A stretch of 64,000 nucleotides of DNA from contig NZ_LT635451.1 in the NCBI RefSeq assembly GCF_900120005.1, forward strand, positions 62,001-126,000, given 5' to 3'. Source of the DNA: Holdemania sp. Marseille-P2844. GTDB taxonomy: Bacteria; Bacillota_I; Bacilli_A; Erysipelotrichales; Erysipelotrichaceae. Every line of letters begins with the position of its first letter. Position 1 is the first letter of the stretch. Below are positions 37,789 through 47,414 of this stretch, piece by piece. The notes under the pieces were generated by a model. It saw nothing but the letters and a program-made list of their open reading frames with translations, ran no database searches and was not told where the DNA came from. Made by a program: the position numbers and the translations under genes.

Positions 37789-39665
37789 CAAAAGGGACTC
37801 CTTTCTTCAGATTTTGGCAGGTTTTCTTCCTGCAGGACTTCGCTGTTGAGCGGAATCGTGAACCCGAACACCGCGCCGCCGCCCGGGTTATCGTTAAACC
37901 ACAGTTCACCGTCAAACTTTCCCTGGATCAGCGCTTTGGACATATACAATCCCAAACCGGCTCCGGCGGTGCCCTTGGATGTGATCATTTCCTTTAATAA
38001 ATGACGGCGCACGGAATCGGAAATGCCGCTGCCGTGATCGCTGACCGAGAGCGAGAGCTGGTCGTCTTCCTGCCAGATCTTTAAGCGAATGGTGTGGTCG
38101 GATTGGGGCAGCTGGGCGTCGATCGCGTTGGCGATGAAGTTGTTGACGATCTGAACGAGGTTGTTGATATCCCCATGCAGCACAACCGCAGGCGGCACGC
38201 AGTTTTCTGCGATGAGCTGGCAGTTGTGGACGGTCAGCTCATGGCGCATGAGCAGCGTCGTCCGCCGCAGCAGTTCCTCGGGCGTGAAGGTGACCTTATC
38301 GGAGGCGTTCATACTGGCGGCCTGGCCTTTGACGGCCGTGATGATGTCGGACATGTACGAACACGAATCCTTGCAGCGGTGAATCCAGTCCGTCATTTCC
38401 TGAGCGATCTCCTTGTAATCGGCCGGGGTGACCTCCGGATCGCCGAAGCTGCGCTGACATTCGTCGACCAGATCGTCCATCGCGTTGAGCGCTCCGGCAA
38501 TCGACATGATCGGCGTTTTCAAGTTGTGCGCAATGCCGCCGACCATCTGACCTAACGAAGCCAGCCGTTCCCGTTCCATCATCCGCTTCTGTGAATTCTG
38601 TAATTTCTGCATGCTTTCCTTCAGCTTGGTGACGTCCTTGTAAATAACGCTGAATCCGACGATCACCTTATTCATGATTAACGGCGTGACCTCGACCATG
38701 TAGTAATGCAGATGACCGTCGGCGACGATCGACTGTTCATAGGCGATCGAACTGCGGCTTTCGCGCGACGATTCGACGGAGCTGATCAGATTGTAGACGG
38801 CCGTCATCGCGCTGGGATCGTGATCGCGGTGGATGTTGATCAGCGGCTTGTTGATCTCAATCCCGCAGCGGCTGCCGATGATCTGGGCGAACGGCTGGTT
38901 GTAGTTGAGCACCAGCCCGGTCTCGCTGAGGATCAGATAACAGTCGGAAATCCAGTCGAGGATGTGCTGCGTCGCAATCGGCGTGATGTTGAGGAAATTC
39001 AGCTTCTCAATCGCGATGCCGTGGAAGATGACCGTGAACACAAAGCTGATCGGTGTCGCAGCGATCGACAGGTTCAGAATTTTGAGCGTTGCGAGCATAC
39101 TGACGACTAACGGAATCAACGTACCTAAGGAGAACATGACGGCCTGCTGCATATACAGACGGTTGTTGCTTTTAAAGGCAAAGTGCAGGATGATGCAGAT
39201 CGCGGCGATCATGCACAGGTAGCTGTAGCCGCCGCTGATATACATGTAGGGGCCGAACACGACCTCGCTGGCGATCACGCTGAAATGCTTGTAATGCAGA
39301 TGATGCAGCGGATTGGTCCAGATCATGATGTTAGTGAGCACCGGGACGATAAACAGGCCGCGGACTTTCTTCGGCAGACTGTCGTAATGATGGGTGAAGA
39401 CCAGCGCGATCAAAAGCAGCAGCACCGGCGCCATGCTTGTGCCGAAATTGGACAATGCGTCCCAGATGTAAAGCATGATTTCATCGCCGGGCGCGGTGAA
39501 GCGCATGCCGATCAGAGCGGTCATCCATTCGATCAGAATCATCGAGAACGCGACATAGATTTTATTGATCAGGTGGCTGCGGTTGGTGCGCAGGTTGCGC
39601 GAGACGATCAGCACCAGACCGATGATGGAGATGTAGAAGGTAATCAGGGCGCCGTTGGTTATCAT
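37788..39665 (-). CDS. 7TM-PAS sensor histidine kinase
   Basis: A 625-residue kinase whose ATG (39665) overlaps the NRPS stop. The N-terminal 220 residues form seven membrane helices (histidine-kinase 7TM type; ITFYISIIGLVLIVSRN, MAPVLLLLIALVFTHHY, YLCMIAAICIILHFAF and others). A PAS domain follows at about 235-355 (DCYLILSETGLVLNYNQPFA). The HisKA phospho-site is in GGIAHNLKTPIMSIAGALNA and the ATPase has VNNFIANAIDAQ, DHGSGISD and GAGLGLYMSKAL. It probably phosphorylates the REC-HD-GYP protein that follows. 7TM receptors sense small ligands, so it could respond to the peptide product of the cluster. Confidence 0.9.
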   Translation of the reverse strand: MITNGALITFYISIIGLVLIVSRNLRTNRSHLINKIYVAFSMILIEWMTALIGMRFTAPGDEIMLYIWDALSNFGTSMAPVLLLLIALVFTHHYDSLPKKVRGLFIVPVLTNIMIWTNPLHHLHYKHFSVIASEVVFGPYMYISGGYSYLCMIAAICIILHFAFKSNNRLYMQQAVMFSLGTLIPLVVSMLATLKILNLSIAATPISFVFTVIFHGIAIEKLNFLNITPIATQHILDWISDCYLILSETGLVLNYNQPFAQIIGSRCGIEINKPLINIHRDHDPSAMTAVYNLISSVESSRESRSSIAYEQSIVADGHLHYYMVEVTPLIMNKVIVGFSVIYKDVTKLKESMQKLQNSQKRMMERERLASLGQMVGGIAHNLKTPIMSIAGALNAMDDLVDECQRSFGDPEVTPADYKEIAQEMTDWIHRCKDSCSYMSDIITAVKGQAASMNASDKVTFTPEELLRRTTLLMRHELTVHNCQLIAENCVPPAVVLHGDINNLVQIVNNFIANAIDAQLPQSDHTIRLKIWQEDDQLSLSVSDHGSGISDSVRRHLLKEMITSKGTAGAGLGLYMSKALIQGKFDGELWFNDNPGGGAVFGFTIPLNSEVLQEENLPKSEERSPF

Positions 39666-42600
39666 CGGGATTCACCTCGTTTCTGACAAAGCTGGGCCAG
39701 CTCGCGGTCGGGACGCGGAAGCGGCCAGCGGTAGCCTTCCGCTTCCAGCGCCTGCAGCGTCACAGCGGCGTCGGGCTGGATTTGAACGGGCTGCTTTTCC
39801 AGCTGATTAAGCTGTTCGATCAGACTGCCGATCACATCGCTGCCTGAACCGGCTTCCCGCTGCAGCGCAGCGGCGAATTGTTCGTCGCCGACGATGGGCA
39901 GCTGCGGGAAAATTTCCTTAAATGATAGCAAATGAGGATTCATCAGATGCAAAACGGTCAGGCGGGAACGCAGGCCGGCGACGGCCGCCAGGGCGCATTC
40001 GTCAACCGCTGTGACCTCCGCCGCGGTCTGTGCCAGCGCCGGATTCAGACAGCCGACCTGCAGGATGGCCTGACACAGCCGCCAGAAGGCGTTGGTTTGC
40101 GGATGGCGCTGGAACTGACCGTCCCGATGCCGCCCGCACAGCCGGCCTAAGCGCAGGATCCGCGCCGGCTGGCCGGCAGCGATTGCCTGACGAACGGCCT
40201 GTTCGGCTAGAAATTTGCTTTCAACGTACAGATTTTCGTTCCAGTTCTGCCCGATGTCGAGATCGGTTTCGCAAAAGCTTGCCGGTTTCTGCGGATCGGC
40301 GGGCAGATACGACCCGCTGACGCTGAGCGTGGAGACATGCACCAGCGGGACGTTGATTTGCCGGGCGAGGGCAAGCATGTTGCGGGTGCTCTCGACGTTG
40401 GCGGCCAGAAAGGCATCGCGGCGGCCATAGTGACTGACCTCGGCGGCGCTGTGCACGACGCACGTCAGCGAGGCTTGCAGCCGTGATCGCTCTGCGGCGG
40501 ACAATCCCAGATCAGAGCGGGTCAGATCGCCATGCAGGCAGACAAGTTTGTTCTGATAACGGCCGACCCATTCCGGGCCGAATAACGCCTGCGCTTTTTC
40601 CAGCAGCGTGGCTTTATCTGAACGCGACAGGACAACGATCGAACACGACAGGTTCTGTGTCAGCAGCACGTCGATCAGATGCAGGCCGAAGAAACCGGAA
40701 CCGCCGCTGATCAGCGGGCTACGCCAGTTGACCGGTGCATCGGATTGCAGCGGGAACTTGTCTAACCGGGGGGAGACCGGCTTTTGGACTTGCCATTCCG
40801 GCTGTACTTTCTGACGCTGTTCAGCTAACGTCGGATGGGCGTAGAACTCTTCCAGTGTCAAATGCAGGCCGAGATTGTAATATTCTGTCAGTAACGTCAA
40901 AGCGCCCAGCGAAGTGCCGCCCTGATCGAAAAATGACAGATTTTCGTCCAGTTCGGAACGCTTCAAGACCTTCCGCCACATCGCCGCCAGATCGGCGGGG
41001 CCGGCTTCTTCCACAACCGGCGGCATTTCAATTTCGGGCTGAATTCCTTCGAAAGTACAAGGACGGTCGGCAGCGGCAGTTTCAATCAACGCCGCCAGCG
41101 CCCGCCGGTCAGTTTTGCCGGAGGCGGTGAGCGGCAGATGATCCAGCCACGTCAGCGAGGAGGGGATCATGAAGTCCGGCAGCATGGATTGTAACGCCGG
41201 CCGCCAGTCCGTTTCTTCGCTGCCCGAGACAAACGCGTGCAGCGAGAGCACCTCGTGATCCTGAATCCGCGGGATCACGGCGCATTCGCGGATGCCCGCA
41301 AGACGCAAAAGCTGCTGCTCAATTTCCTGCAGCTCAATGCGGTGGCCGTTCAGCTTGATCTGACTGTCGCGCCGGCCAAGATATTCCAGCTTGCCTTGCG
41401 GATTGACGCGGACTAAATCGCCGGTGAAGTAAAACCGCCGCTGAGGCTGCTGCGGAGCCTGAACGAACGCCGTGTTTTTAGTGGGGGCGTTGATATAGCC
41501 CAATCCGACTCCGGCGCCGCCGATCACCAGCTCGCCGCTCTGCATCGGCAGACAGCGCTGACGGGCTTTGTTTAAGACATAGGTTTCGTAATTGGCCAGC
41601 GGCATACCGATGGTGACCGGGGTTTTGGAAACTTCATCCCACGTGGCATACACCGTCGTTTCCGTCGGACCATAACAGTTGAGGATCCGGGCTGAGGTGC
41701 AGGAGGCGGTCTGGCGCACTAACGGCGCAGGCAGCGCTTCCCCGACATGGATGATTGTTTTGACCGAAGCCAACGCTTCCCGGAATGCGGCGTCGGCCAT
41801 GTTCATCTGCATTCGCGTCGGCGTAAACTGCACGAAATCACAGCCCTCATTCTGGATTAAGGCGGCCAGCTCCCACGGCAGGCGCAGCTGGGATTCATCG
41901 GCGATCACTACCGTCATATCCAACGCCAGAGCGATCAGACTTTCCGTCAGGAAGACATCGAAAACCGAATTGGTCGCGCATAGAGCCCGCCGGCATCCAC
42001 CGATCAGCGGCCGCATTGATTCCAGAAATGCCGCGGTGTTGCGATAAGTGATCTGCGTTCCTTTGGGCAGACCGGTGGAGCCGGAGGTAAACAGGCAATA
42101 ATGCACGGCGTCCAGCGGACGGGCCGGCGCCTCAAACGGCACCGAACCCTGAGCGAGCACGGAACAGGTTGGAAGCGATAGATTCAATTTCTTTAATAAA
42201 GCCGGAGTTCCAACGATCAGATCGGCGCCGGCCTGATCCAGCATCGTTGCGATCCGGGCTGAAGGGAAGTCTGGATCCAGCGGAACATATGCCCGGCCGC
42301 AATGCATCAGTGCGAGCATTGCGACAAACAGTCCCTCGCCCCGCTCACACAGAATTCCAGCCGGCTTGGCCGAAGCGTTCTGCATCAGTGCGCCGGCCAG
42401 ACGATCCGCCTGTTCGATCAGCTCGGCAAAGGTCGTCGTCTTTTGATGAAAGCGCAGGGCCGGCTGGTCTGGATGCAGCCGGGCGCGCTGGCGAATCTGC
42501 ACGTCCAGCGGCAGTCCGCAATATGGCACGCGCAGAGCGTTGGGCGCGTCCAGGCAGCGGTAGCGATCCAGCGGCGCAAGCACGTCCAATACAGTCCAGA

Positions 42601-45600
42601 CCGGATCCTCCTTCGTTAAAGTCATGACGATGTGTTCCAGACTGCGCTGGTAGAAGCGGATCGTTTCTTCGCGGTAGCGCTGGTTCTCAAATTCAAAGCA
42701 GAAATGCCAGCGGCCGGCTTCCCAATAAACTTCCTCGGTTAACGGCAGTTTGCTTAACCCGGTCGCCACTGGCTGACAGCCCAGTGGCTGCCCGGCTAAG
42801 CGCAGCTGGTCCGCCGCGATCGGCCGCAGCGAAAACAACAGGCCGAAGACGGCGTTGCCGCCCACCTGGCGGGGCAGATTGAACATCCGGATTAAATCTT
42901 CCAGACTGACCGCCTGATGATCCTGAATTGCCGCCAGCTGATTCTGCACGCGCGCCAGCAGCGCGCTGATCCGCATCTGAGGGTCAAGCTGAAGCGCCAA
43001 CGGCAGCGTATGCATGAATAACCCCGGCATCGCCTGCGTCGCCGCCTGCGTCCGGCCGCTGACCGGCATTCCGACAACGACCCGGTCGCTCTGGTTCCAG
43101 CGGGCCAGCTGAATCAGCGCCGCACAGGCAAACAGGGCGGCCGGCGTCAGCTGCTTCGCAGCGCAGAACGTGCGGATCTTTTCCGAGCCTTCCAGACTCA
43201 GATCATAGATGAGCTGACTGCCTCCCTGATGCGGCTGTTCCCGCCGGTCCTGCGGCAGAAGCAGCGGTTTTGGCAGCGGTGTCAGCGTCTTTTTCCAATA
43301 CGCAAGATCAGCTTCCGCAGGGCCATCCTGCATCGCCCAGGCCGCGTCTTTGTAGGTGAGCGCCGGCGAGCTGCAGACACGTCCCTGATAGAGCTGATCG
43401 AGATGCGAAAGCAGTAACGGCGTCGTCAGCCCGTCGCTGATCAGATGATGCATGTCCAGTCCCAGCGCCCAGCCTTCTTTACGATGAATGAAGGCGGCGG
43501 AAAACAGCGGCGGTCTGGCCAGATCCATCGGCCGGATTAATGTTGCCGGATCCCAATCCGGTCCTGCTTCGATGATCTCGACGTTGAAGGCGACCTTGTC
43601 GTGAACCTGCATTCGGATTTCTCCATCATCCAGGACAAAGCCGGTGCGCAGCAGTTCTTCTTCCTGCACCAGTTGGACTAACGCTTGACGTAAGCGGTCG
43701 ATATCGAGTGTGTCGGGCAGCGTGAACAAGCCCGGCATGTGGTATGCGTCGTTTTCCGGGTCGGCAAGCAGATCCGCCAGAATCGCTTTCTGTTGAAAGC
43801 TCAGCGGATAGGTTTTTTGTTTTGGAGCCGCTTGCGGCTTTGGCTGCGGGGCAGACTGCCCGCCGTCCAGCACTTCGCCGATCGCCGCGGCGGTGCGCAG
43901 GTGGTAAAGATCCGCCGTTTTTAAACGGATCTGAAATTTTTCTTCGATTAAACTTAACAATTCCATCGCGATCAACGAATCCCCGCCGTAAGCGAAATAA
44001 TCGCTGTCCAGCTGCATGTCCGGCCGTTTTAGAAGCGTACGCAGCTGATCGAGCAGCCAGCGCTGAGCCGCGGAAGTGGCGGCGGATCTGAGGGGCTGAG
44101 GGGACTGGGGCAGCGGCGGCAGCCGGCTAGGATCCAGTTTGCCGTTAGCGGTGAGCGGCAGTTCGTCGACCGCAAGATAAACGGACGGGACGACCGGCGC
44201 GGGCAGCTGTTCCATTAAGGCGCGCCTGAGACCGGCCGGATCGACCGGCTGATCGCTGACGATGTAGGCTGCCAGGGTGCGGCGGTCATTCTGAAGCACG
44301 ACCGCGGCGTTTTGAATGTGCGGCAGCCGGCGCAGCTGAGCGGTGATTTCCTGCGCTTCAATCCGGTACCCGCGCACCTTGAGCTGCTGATCCTGACGGC
44401 CGGCGATCACGATCTCGCCATCCTGCGTCCAATAAGCCAGATCGCCCGTGCGATAGGCACGTTCTCCCTGTAAACAAGTCAGCGGCTGGAAGCTTTCGTC
44501 GGTTTTGGCGCGATCCTGATCATAGCCCAGCGCCAGGCAGGGACCGCTGATCCACAGTTCGCCAATACTCTCGCAAGGCAACGGCTGGCCTGTGGGATCG
44601 AGCACGAGCAGGCGGCAGCCGGGCAGGGGCTGGCCGGCGGTAATCCGGCGGGCGTGCGACAGCTCTTTCATGCAGACGCCGATCGTCGCCTCGCTGGGAC
44701 CATATTGATTATAAAGCCGCGCCGATGTCCAGCGCTTGAGCTGACGCAGCAGGACGGAAGGATAAGCTTCCCCACCGCAGACCAGACAGTCCAGCCGGGA
44801 GACCGCCTGACAAAATGCCGGATGTCTGAGATATGCCTGCAAGCGCGAAGGCGTCAGGGAAAGCATGCCGATGTGATGGCGGCCGATGTAATCGGCCAGC
44901 TGGGCCGGGTTCTCCGCCGCTTCCGCATCAGCGAAAACCACGCTTCGTCCATTCAATAACGCGCAAATCGATTCGATCAGGAACGCGTCGAACGCCGGGC
45001 TGCATAACGAAAGCACCGGATTTTGCGGATAGACGCCGGCCATCGCGTCGATAAAGTTGCATAAACTGGCGGAACCGACCAGGACGCCCTTGGGGGTTCC
45101 GGTCGTGCCCGAGGTGGTGACGATATACGCTGTCTCCGGCGGCGTGAAGGGACGCGGGGCGTCCGCAAGCGCGGCCGGATGAAACTGATCATCTTCGATC
45201 GTTTTCCAGGCCCAGCGCCGCTGCGGGTCCAGCTGTTCGCGCAGCGCGCAGGAACTGATGATCAAGTCTGCGCCCGTTTGTGCAAGCAGCGTTTTCAAGC
45301 GGTTTGCGGGTTGGACAGGATCAAGGTTGATCCACACGGCGTGGCTGAGCATCGCCGCAAGCATGCCGGTGATCAGAGCTTCGCCCCGCGGCAGAAGCAG
45401 CGCGATCCGCAGCGGTTTTTCCTGCGGTAAAGTTAAAATCTGCGCGGCTAAAGCTTCCGCCTGAGCATTGAGCTGGGCAAAGGTCAGATTGCGGTCCTGA
45501 TCGACAATCGCGATCGTCTGTCCCTGATTTTCTGCGATCTGACGCCAGCGGGCGGTCAGCGTTGAAGAGCAGACGGCTGCAGCTTGTGGATTGAAAGCAT

Positions 45601-46942
45601 ACAGAACGCGGTCTTCTCCGGCTTCTTCCAGCACGCGCAGTTGGCTCAACGGCGTATCCGGATGAGTCAGCACGTCCTGGAGGATCACGGTCAGGCTTTG
45701 ATGCAGCTGCGCGATCCGGGCTTCGCTGAAGCTCTGGACCTGATAATCGTAGTCGATCTGCAGGGCGGCGGTTTCGCGATGGCTGACGTGCAGGCATAAT
45801 TCCTCCATCTGCCAGCCGCTGAAATGCCAGGCACCGCTGAAATGGACAGTGGTGTCCGAAGGTGGGGTTAAGCGTGTGTCTTCATAGGAAAGCGCGATCG
45901 AAAACAAGGCTTCCAGTTCCGGCTGCTGAGCGCGGGCCAGTTTCATGATTTCGGTAAACGGATATTTCTGATGCTTTAACAGGCGGTACCATTGATCGTT
46001 GAGCGTCTGGCAGCACTGATCCGCTGTCTGCGCGGGATCTGTTTCGCAGCGAAAGGGCAGCGTGCTGACGAACATCCCGCCGGCATTTTTTTCTTTGGAT
46101 TGGGAACGATTGATTACCGGTACGCCGATCACCGGCGCTTTCTGGGCGTGAACCCGGCTGAGATAAACGGTCAGTCCCAACAGAATCATGATAAACGGAG
46201 AGATCTGACGCTCGCTGCAGAAGGCTTGAAGCCGCCGGCTGAGGCTTTCTGAAAGCGGGCGGCTGAACCGCTTTGATATTGGACTTGGGGGATAGACCGG
46301 CGCGGTCCGCAATGGTTTTGGCGCTTCCCATGCCGCGGTTTCCCGCTGCCAGAATTGCTGGTCGCGCTCGTAGCGGGGACTGCGCAGGTAGGCTTGTTCC
46401 TGACGCAGGTGTTCCCGATACGGCGTCAGCTCAGCTTCCTTGAGACTCTCGCCGCGGCATGCGCGGCAATACAGCGCGGCGATGCGGTTGTGCAGCAGCA
46501 CCTGCGCCCAGCCGTCGGAAATCAGATGATGCGCCAGAATCAGCACGCCGCCGCACGTTTCCCCGATCTGAAAGCCATAAAAATGGATCAAAGGCTGATC
46601 CAGATATGGCATCGGCGTCTGTGTCATTGCCTTTTGCCAAACGGCGAATTCCGCTTCGCTTACCGCTGAGAAATCCAGCACGGGAAAGGATTGGGAAACA
46701 AACGGAACAAAATACTGGCGCGGCCGGCCTTCGATCAACGTCAGCCGCGTTCGCAGCGTTTCATCATGTTGGACGACGGCATTCAGCGTTCGCTGCAAAG
46801 CTTCGGCGTCAAAGCCTTCGTCGATAAACAAAGTGGTACTGATGTGATTGATCGGCGTGTGCGGCAGCGCTTGTTCCAGATTCCAGATATTCTGTTGACT
46901 GAATGACAGGTCTTCAGTGTGGGGCTGCGAAAAGGTTTTCAT
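39662..46942 (-). CDS. Two-module NRPS, C-A-T-C-A-T-reductase
   Basis: A 2426-residue synthetase starting at 46942 after AAGGAGG. Domains: C1 (about 10-440, HHLISDGWAQ), A1 (455-955, A3 VTTSGTTGTPKG, A5 YNQYGPSEATIG), T1 (Ser in YGGDSLIAM, about 987), C2 (1050-1480, HHLISDGLTT), A2 (1490-1960, FTSGSTGLPKG, NCYGPTETTV), T2 (QGGTSLGAL, about 2007) and a thioester reductase (2065-2426, SGGSGFFGLHL, Y-V-E-S-K). Both condensation motifs are intact and there is no thioesterase. Reductive release gives a peptide aldehyde or alcohol, and the starter C1 domain implies an N-acyl group. By-eye pocket residues are D-A-I-S-V-G-Q-I-G for A1 and D-V-T-Q-I-V-C-V-Y for A2; neither matches a code I know. Related gut synthetases make dipeptide aldehydes that inhibit proteases. 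Confidence 0.93.
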   Translation of the reverse strand: MKTFSQPHTEDLSFSQQNIWNLEQALPHTPINHISTTLFIDEGFDAEALQRTLNAVVQHDETLRTRLTLIEGRPRQYFVPFVSQSFPVLDFSAVSEAEFAVWQKAMTQTPMPYLDQPLIHFYGFQIGETCGGVLILAHHLISDGWAQVLLHNRIAALYCRACRGESLKEAELTPYREHLRQEQAYLRSPRYERDQQFWQRETAAWEAPKPLRTAPVYPPSPISKRFSRPLSESLSRRLQAFCSERQISPFIMILLGLTVYLSRVHAQKAPVIGVPVINRSQSKEKNAGGMFVSTLPFRCETDPAQTADQCCQTLNDQWYRLLKHQKYPFTEIMKLARAQQPELEALFSIALSYEDTRLTPPSDTTVHFSGAWHFSGWQMEELCLHVSHRETAALQIDYDYQVQSFSEARIAQLHQSLTVILQDVLTHPDTPLSQLRVLEEAGEDRVLYAFNPQAAAVCSSTLTARWRQIAENQGQTIAIVDQDRNLTFAQLNAQAEALAAQILTLPQEKPLRIALLLPRGEALITGMLAAMLSHAVWINLDPVQPANRLKTLLAQTGADLIISSCALREQLDPQRRWAWKTIEDDQFHPAALADAPRPFTPPETAYIVTTSGTTGTPKGVLVGSASLCNFIDAMAGVYPQNPVLSLCSPAFDAFLIESICALLNGRSVVFADAEAAENPAQLADYIGRHHIGMLSLTPSRLQAYLRHPAFCQAVSRLDCLVCGGEAYPSVLLRQLKRWTSARLYNQYGPSEATIGVCMKELSHARRITAGQPLPGCRLLVLDPTGQPLPCESIGELWISGPCLALGYDQDRAKTDESFQPLTCLQGERAYRTGDLAYWTQDGEIVIAGRQDQQLKVRGYRIEAQEITAQLRRLPHIQNAAVVLQNDRRTLAAYIVSDQPVDPAGLRRALMEQLPAPVVPSVYLAVDELPLTANGKLDPSRLPPLPQSPQPLRSAATSAAQRWLLDQLRTLLKRPDMQLDSDYFAYGGDSLIAMELLSLIEEKFQIRLKTADLYHLRTAAAIGEVLDGGQSAPQPKPQAAPKQKTYPLSFQQKAILADLLADPENDAYHMPGLFTLPDTLDIDRLRQALVQLVQEEELLRTGFVLDDGEIRMQVHDKVAFNVEIIEAGPDWDPATLIRPMDLARPPLFSAAFIHRKEGWALGLDMHHLISDGLTTPLLLSHLDQLYQGRVCSSPALTYKDAAWAMQDGPAEADLAYWKKTLTPLPKPLLLPQDRREQPHQGGSQLIYDLSLEGSEKIRTFCAAKQLTPAALFACAALIQLARWNQSDRVVVGMPVSGRTQAATQAMPGLFMHTLPLALQLDPQMRISALLARVQNQLAAIQDHQAVSLEDLIRMFNLPRQVGGNAVFGLLFSLRPIAADQLRLAGQPLGCQPVATGLSKLPLTEEVYWEAGRWHFCFEFENQRYREETIRFYQRSLEHIVMTLTKEDPVWTVLDVLAPLDRYRCLDAPNALRVPYCGLPLDVQIRQRARLHPDQPALRFHQKTTTFAELIEQADRLAGALMQNASAKPAGILCERGEGLFVAMLALMHCGRAYVPLDPDFPSARIATMLDQAGADLIVGTPALLKKLNLSLPTCSVLAQGSVPFEAPARPLDAVHYCLFTSGSTGLPKGTQITYRNTAAFLESMRPLIGGCRRALCATNSVFDVFLTESLIALALDMTVVIADESQLRLPWELAALIQNEGCDFVQFTPTRMQMNMADAAFREALASVKTIIHVGEALPAPLVRQTASCTSARILNCYGPTETTVYATWDEVSKTPVTIGMPLANYETYVLNKARQRCLPMQSGELVIGGAGVGLGYINAPTKNTAFVQAPQQPQRRFYFTGDLVRVNPQGKLEYLGRRDSQIKLNGHRIELQEIEQQLLRLAGIRECAVIPRIQDHEVLSLHAFVSGSEETDWRPALQSMLPDFMIPSSLTWLDHLPLTASGKTDRRALAALIETAAADRPCTFEGIQPEIEMPPVVEEAGPADLAAMWRKVLKRSELDENLSFFDQGGTSLGALTLLTEYYNLGLHLTLEEFYAHPTLAEQRQKVQPEWQVQKPVSPRLDKFPLQSDAPVNWRSPLISGGSGFFGLHLIDVLLTQNLSCSIVVLSRSDKATLLEKAQALFGPEWVGRYQNKLVCLHGDLTRSDLGLSAAERSRLQASLTCVVHSAAEVSHYGRRDAFLAANVESTRNMLALARQINVPLVHVSTLSVSGSYLPADPQKPASFCETDLDIGQNWNENLYVESKFLAEQAVRQAIAAGQPARILRLGRLCGRHRDGQFQRHPQTNAFWRLCQAILQVGCLNPALAQTAAEVTAVDECALAAVAGLRSRLTVLHLMNPHLLSFKEIFPQLPIVGDEQFAAALQREAGSGSDVIGSLIEQLNQLEKQPVQIQPDAAVTLQALEAEGYRWPLPRPDRELAQLCQKRGESR

Positions 46943-47026
46943 CCCGGTCCTCCTTAAATTTGAAAGTGTGTCAGGAAGCGGTGAGGCATCAGGCTTTGAA
47001 GCTCAAAGTAAACATTAACTATGAGA

Positions 47027-47055
47027 ATTATATCGGTTCAATAATCAAAAAACAA
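47027..47055 (-). promoter_or_regulatory. Promoter of the NRPS operon
   Basis: On the minus strand TTGTTT (47055-47050), 17 bases, TATAAT (47032-47027). It is 85 bases before the NRPS start. Confidence 0.65.
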
Positions 47056-47274
47056 GACGCGGTTCATGACTTTTTGATTCAATTTTCATCCTGCTTTTTC
47101 GAATGCTTTCCTTTTTGCGAAATCGCTGCTTTTTTCGTTCTGAAACTCAACCTCTTGATGCGGACACGAATTCATTTCGCAGATTTTTGACGGCTGCGGA
47201 ATTTTCAGGTAAACTTAAAATCAGGAATGAGGAAAATTCAATGAGGAAAATTTGATGAACGCAGCATCAGAATC

Positions 47275-47321
47275 TTTTAAGCCCGCGCAGCGCGCCGGTG
47301 ATCCGGCAGGAAGGCTTAAAA
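47275..47321. other. Nested inverted repeats forming a possible three-way junction
   Basis: TTTTAAGCC (47275-47283) pairs with GGCTTAAAA (47313-47321); inside lie CGCG-CAG-CGCG (47284-47294) and CCGG-TGAT-CCGG (47295-47306). All three helices are perfect. It could be a structured RNA, a cruciform or an operator cluster between divergent promoters. It lies upstream of the predicted start of the HTH-gene transcript. Confidence 0.45.
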
Positions 47322-47365
47322 TAATCAATTTACTGCGGTTTAAGCGTCAGGCAAGAAAACGTTGC

Positions 47366-47395
47366 GTGACAAATCCGCAGGGTGTCCCTTACAAT
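47366..47395 (+). promoter_or_regulatory. Promoter of the HTH membrane-regulator gene
   Basis: GTGACA (47366-47371), 18 bases, TACAAT (47390-47395), 19 bases before the ATG at 47415. Confidence 0.5.
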
Positions 47396-47414
47396 CGGGT
47401 TGAGGTGAAGAGCA

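Larger units (their letters stand above)
46943..47414. other. Divergent regulatory region between NRPS and HTH gene
   Basis: No gene is seen in these 470 bases. The left part carries the NRPS promoter (47027-47055, minus), the right part the HTH-gene promoter (47366-47395, plus), and between them lies a compact set of inverted repeats (47275-47321). Confidence 0.6.
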
